Source of the DNA: Nocardia transvalensis
GTDB lineage: Bacteria; Actinomycetota; Actinomycetes; Mycobacteriales; Mycobacteriaceae
DNA: 64,000 bases
NCBI RefSeq assembly: GCF_015477765.1
Contig: NZ_JADLQQ010000001.1
Location: forward strand, 372,001-436,000
Direction: 5' to 3'
In this document: positions 62,209-64,000 of the stretch, piece after piece
Layout of the letters: every line of letters starts with the position of its first letter
Numbering within the stretch: position 1 is the stretch's first letter
Program-made: the position numbers and the translations under genes
Notes under the pieces: model-generated
The model's input: the letters and a program-made list of their open reading frames with translations, nothing else
What the model was told of the DNA's origin: nothing
The model's database searches: none

Positions 62209-63999
62209 TCAGTTGTAGATGGCGTCCACGTCGGCGGCGTAGTTCTTCATCACAACCGCGCGCTTGAGCGACAACTTGGGGGTGAGCTCGCCGCTTTCCT
62301 GGGTCCAGTCGACCGGCAGGATGCGGATCTTCTTGATCTGCTCGGCGTGCGACACCAGCTTGTTGGTCTCCGCGACCGCCGCGTCGATCTCGGCGACCAG
62401 GTCGGGATTGGCGATCAGCTGCTCGATCGGGGTGTCGGCGGGAAGCTTGTGCTGTTCCTTCCACTTCGGCAGGGCCTCGGGATCGAGGGTGATCAGCGCG
62501 CCGATGAAGGGTTGGCCGTCACCGACCACCATGACCTGGCTGATCAGCGGGTGGGCGCGCAGGGCGTCCTCGAGCACCGCCGGGGAGACGTTCTTGCCGC
62601 CCGCTGTGACGATGATCTCTTTCTTGCGCCCGGTGATCGTGATGAAGCCCTCATCGTCCAGCGCGCCCAGGTCGCCGGTCTTGAACCAGCCGTCCTCGAA
62701 GGCGTCGGCGGTGGCCTCCGGATTGTTCCAGTAGCCGTCGAAGACGACGTTGCCGCGCAGCAGCAGTTCACCGTCGTCGGCGATCTTGGCCGCGTGGCCG
62801 GGAATCATCGGGCCGACGGTGCCGATCTTGATGTTGTCGGGGACGTTCACGCTGATCGCCGCGGTGGTCTCGGTCAGGCCGTAGCCCTCGTAGATGATCA
62901 CCCCGGCGCCGCGGAAGAAGTGCCCCAGCCGGGCGCCCAGCGGGCCGCCGCCGGAGACCGCGGCGGTGCAGCGCCCGCCCATCGCCTCGCGCAGCTTGCT
63001 GTACACGAGCTTGTCGAAGACGAAGTGCTTGAGCTTGAGCACCAGTCCGACCGAGCCGGTCTGCAGCCCCTCGCTGTAGGCGATCGCGGTGTCGGCGGCG
63101 AGATCGAAGATCTTGCCCTTGCCACCCTCCTCGGCCTTCGCCTTGACGCCGTTGTAGACCTTCTCGAACACCCGCGGCACCGACAGGATGAAGTCCGGCT
63201 TGTACTTGCCGAACTGGTCGACGAGCGTCGACCAGTCGTCGGTGTGGGCGACGGTGACACCCGCGTCGAAGGCCGCCAGCGCGACCGCGCGGGCGAAGAT
63301 GTGTGCCAGCGGCAGGAACAGCAGCGAGCGGTTGCCCGGCCGCAGGAAGGCCCGCATGACGTCCCGGTCGGCGGCCGATTCGGCATACAGATTCGCATGC
63401 GAGAGCATGACGCCCTTGGGCCGCCCGGTGGTGCCGGAGGTGTAGATCAGGGTCGCGGGCGAGGCCGCCTTCACCTGGCCGCGCCGATCCCGCACCACCT
63501 GGTCGTCGAGGTCGGCGCCCCGGCGGATCAGCTCGTCGATGGCGCCCGCGTCGAACCGCAGCGTCTCGCGCAGCTCGGCCAGGCTGCCCTCGATCTCCGC
63601 GATGGTGGCCCGATGCTTATCGGTGGCGACCACCAGCAGCTTGGTGCCGGAATCCTCGAGGATCCAGCGGGCCTGCTCGGCCGAGGAGCTGTCGTAGATG
63701 GCGACGGTGCACCCGCCGGCGGCCCAGATGGCGAAGTCCAGAACCACCCACTCGTAACGGGTCGAGGCCATGATGGCGACGCGATCACCGAGTTCGATGC
63801 CGGAGGCGATCAGACCCTTGGCCACCGCGGTGACGGACTTCGCGAATTCGGCCGCCGTGACGTCGGCCCAGCCACCCTTGCCGTCCGGCTTGTTGAACAC
63901 CACCAGTCCGGGCGTGCGCTCGGCATGCCGGAAGGCGCCATCGGACATGTTGGCGACCTCGGGAATGGTGTAAGTAGCCGGGACTTCGAACTCTCGCAT
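62209..63999 (-). CDS. fadD15: long-chain fatty acyl-CoA synthetase, FadD15-like
   Basis: A 596-residue AMP-forming fatty acid-CoA ligase. It starts MREFEVPATYTIPEVANMSD, matching FadD15 of mycobacteria, at ATG 63999, so the gene is complete inside the window by one base. Motifs: LIYTSGTTGRPKGVM (A3), GYGLTETTAAISV (A5), TGDLGALDDEGFITITGRKKE (A7-A8), IIVTAGGKNVSP and the C-terminal lysine in KLSLKRAVVMKNY. It activates long-chain fatty acids for beta-oxidation or lipid synthesis. The convergent neighbour is the secreted hydrolase. Any promoter lies beyond the window. Confidence 0.94.
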   Translation of the reverse strand: MREFEVPATYTIPEVANMSDGAFRHAERTPGLVVFNKPDGKGGWADVTAAEFAKSVTAVAKGLIASGIELGDRVAIMASTRYEWVVLDFAIWAAGGCTVAIYDSSSAEQARWILEDSGTKLLVVATDKHRATIAEIEGSLAELRETLRFDAGAIDELIRRGADLDDQVVRDRRGQVKAASPATLIYTSGTTGRPKGVMLSHANLYAESAADRDVMRAFLRPGNRSLLFLPLAHIFARAVALAAFDAGVTVAHTDDWSTLVDQFGKYKPDFILSVPRVFEKVYNGVKAKAEEGGKGKIFDLAADTAIAYSEGLQTGSVGLVLKLKHFVFDKLVYSKLREAMGGRCTAAVSGGGPLGARLGHFFRGAGVIIYEGYGLTETTAAISVNVPDNIKIGTVGPMIPGHAAKIADDGELLLRGNVVFDGYWNNPEATADAFEDGWFKTGDLGALDDEGFITITGRKKEIIVTAGGKNVSPAVLEDALRAHPLISQVMVVGDGQPFIGALITLDPEALPKWKEQHKLPADTPIEQLIANPDLVAEIDAAVAETNKLVSHAEQIKKIRILPVDWTQESGELTPKLSLKRAVVMKNYAADVDAIYN

Positions 64000-64000
64000 C

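Overview
The window is high-GC actinobacterial DNA, and the gene content points to a mycolic-acid bacterium of the Nocardia/Rhodococcus type. The markers are a multifunctional 2-oxoglutarate dehydrogenase/decarboxylase of the mycobacterial Kgd form, a FadD15-like acyl-CoA synthetase, an MptpB-like phosphatase, a type VII secretion PE/PPE/EspG-like module, many GTG and TTG starts, and frequent 1-8 base gene overlaps. I see no tRNA, rRNA, CRISPR array or insertion sequence. All assignments come from reading the sequence by eye; no database search was run.

Layout. 1-7.7 kb: partial acyl-CoA dehydrogenase, a secreted Pro-rich protein, a 95-bp tandem repeat, aldo/keto reductase, DEAD-box RNA helicase, nitrilase-family hydrolase, phosphoribosyltransferase and gamma-carbonic-anhydrase-like protein. 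7.8-10.9 kb (minus): lysophospholipase-like hydrolase, PE-like, PPE-like and EspG-like genes. 11.1-14.7 kb: a very large RecB-like nuclease/helicase fusion with altered helicase motifs. 14.7-27.5 kb: AraC, PLP enzyme, an HTH-less TetR-like protein, the tyrosine phosphatase, a truncated adenylate-forming enzyme, enoyl-CoA hydratase, a glutathionyl-hydroquinone-reductase-type protein, a coupled AraC/VOC pair, an ABC exporter operon, an ArsR-like regulator and an erythromycin-esterase-like protein.

27.7-39.7 kb is the most distinctive region: a five-gene, translationally coupled operon made of a Baeyer-Villiger monooxygenase, a two-module NRPS (C-A-PCP-C-A-PCP-TE), two tandem PHBH-type FAD monooxygenases and a secreted lipase-like hydrolase. 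The first adenylation pocket reads as serine; the second has a pocket I cannot assign. It looks like a small, self-contained assembly line for an oxidised dipeptide or acyl-dipeptide. A carboxylesterase relic follows it.

40.2-64 kb: thioesterase and TetR genes facing an SDR across a double operator, a fused ABC transporter, Kgd, a small ABC-like ATPase, a PadR/MFS efflux pair with a palindromic operator, a 25-bp tandem repeat joined to a terminator, a membrane HtrA-type protease, a methyltransferase relic, an alpha/beta hydrolase, the PTS-type dihydroxyacetone kinase operon dhaK-dhaL-dhaM (DhaM carrying HPr and a full EI), a PhnB-like VOC protein, a secreted alpha/beta hydrolase and fadD15.
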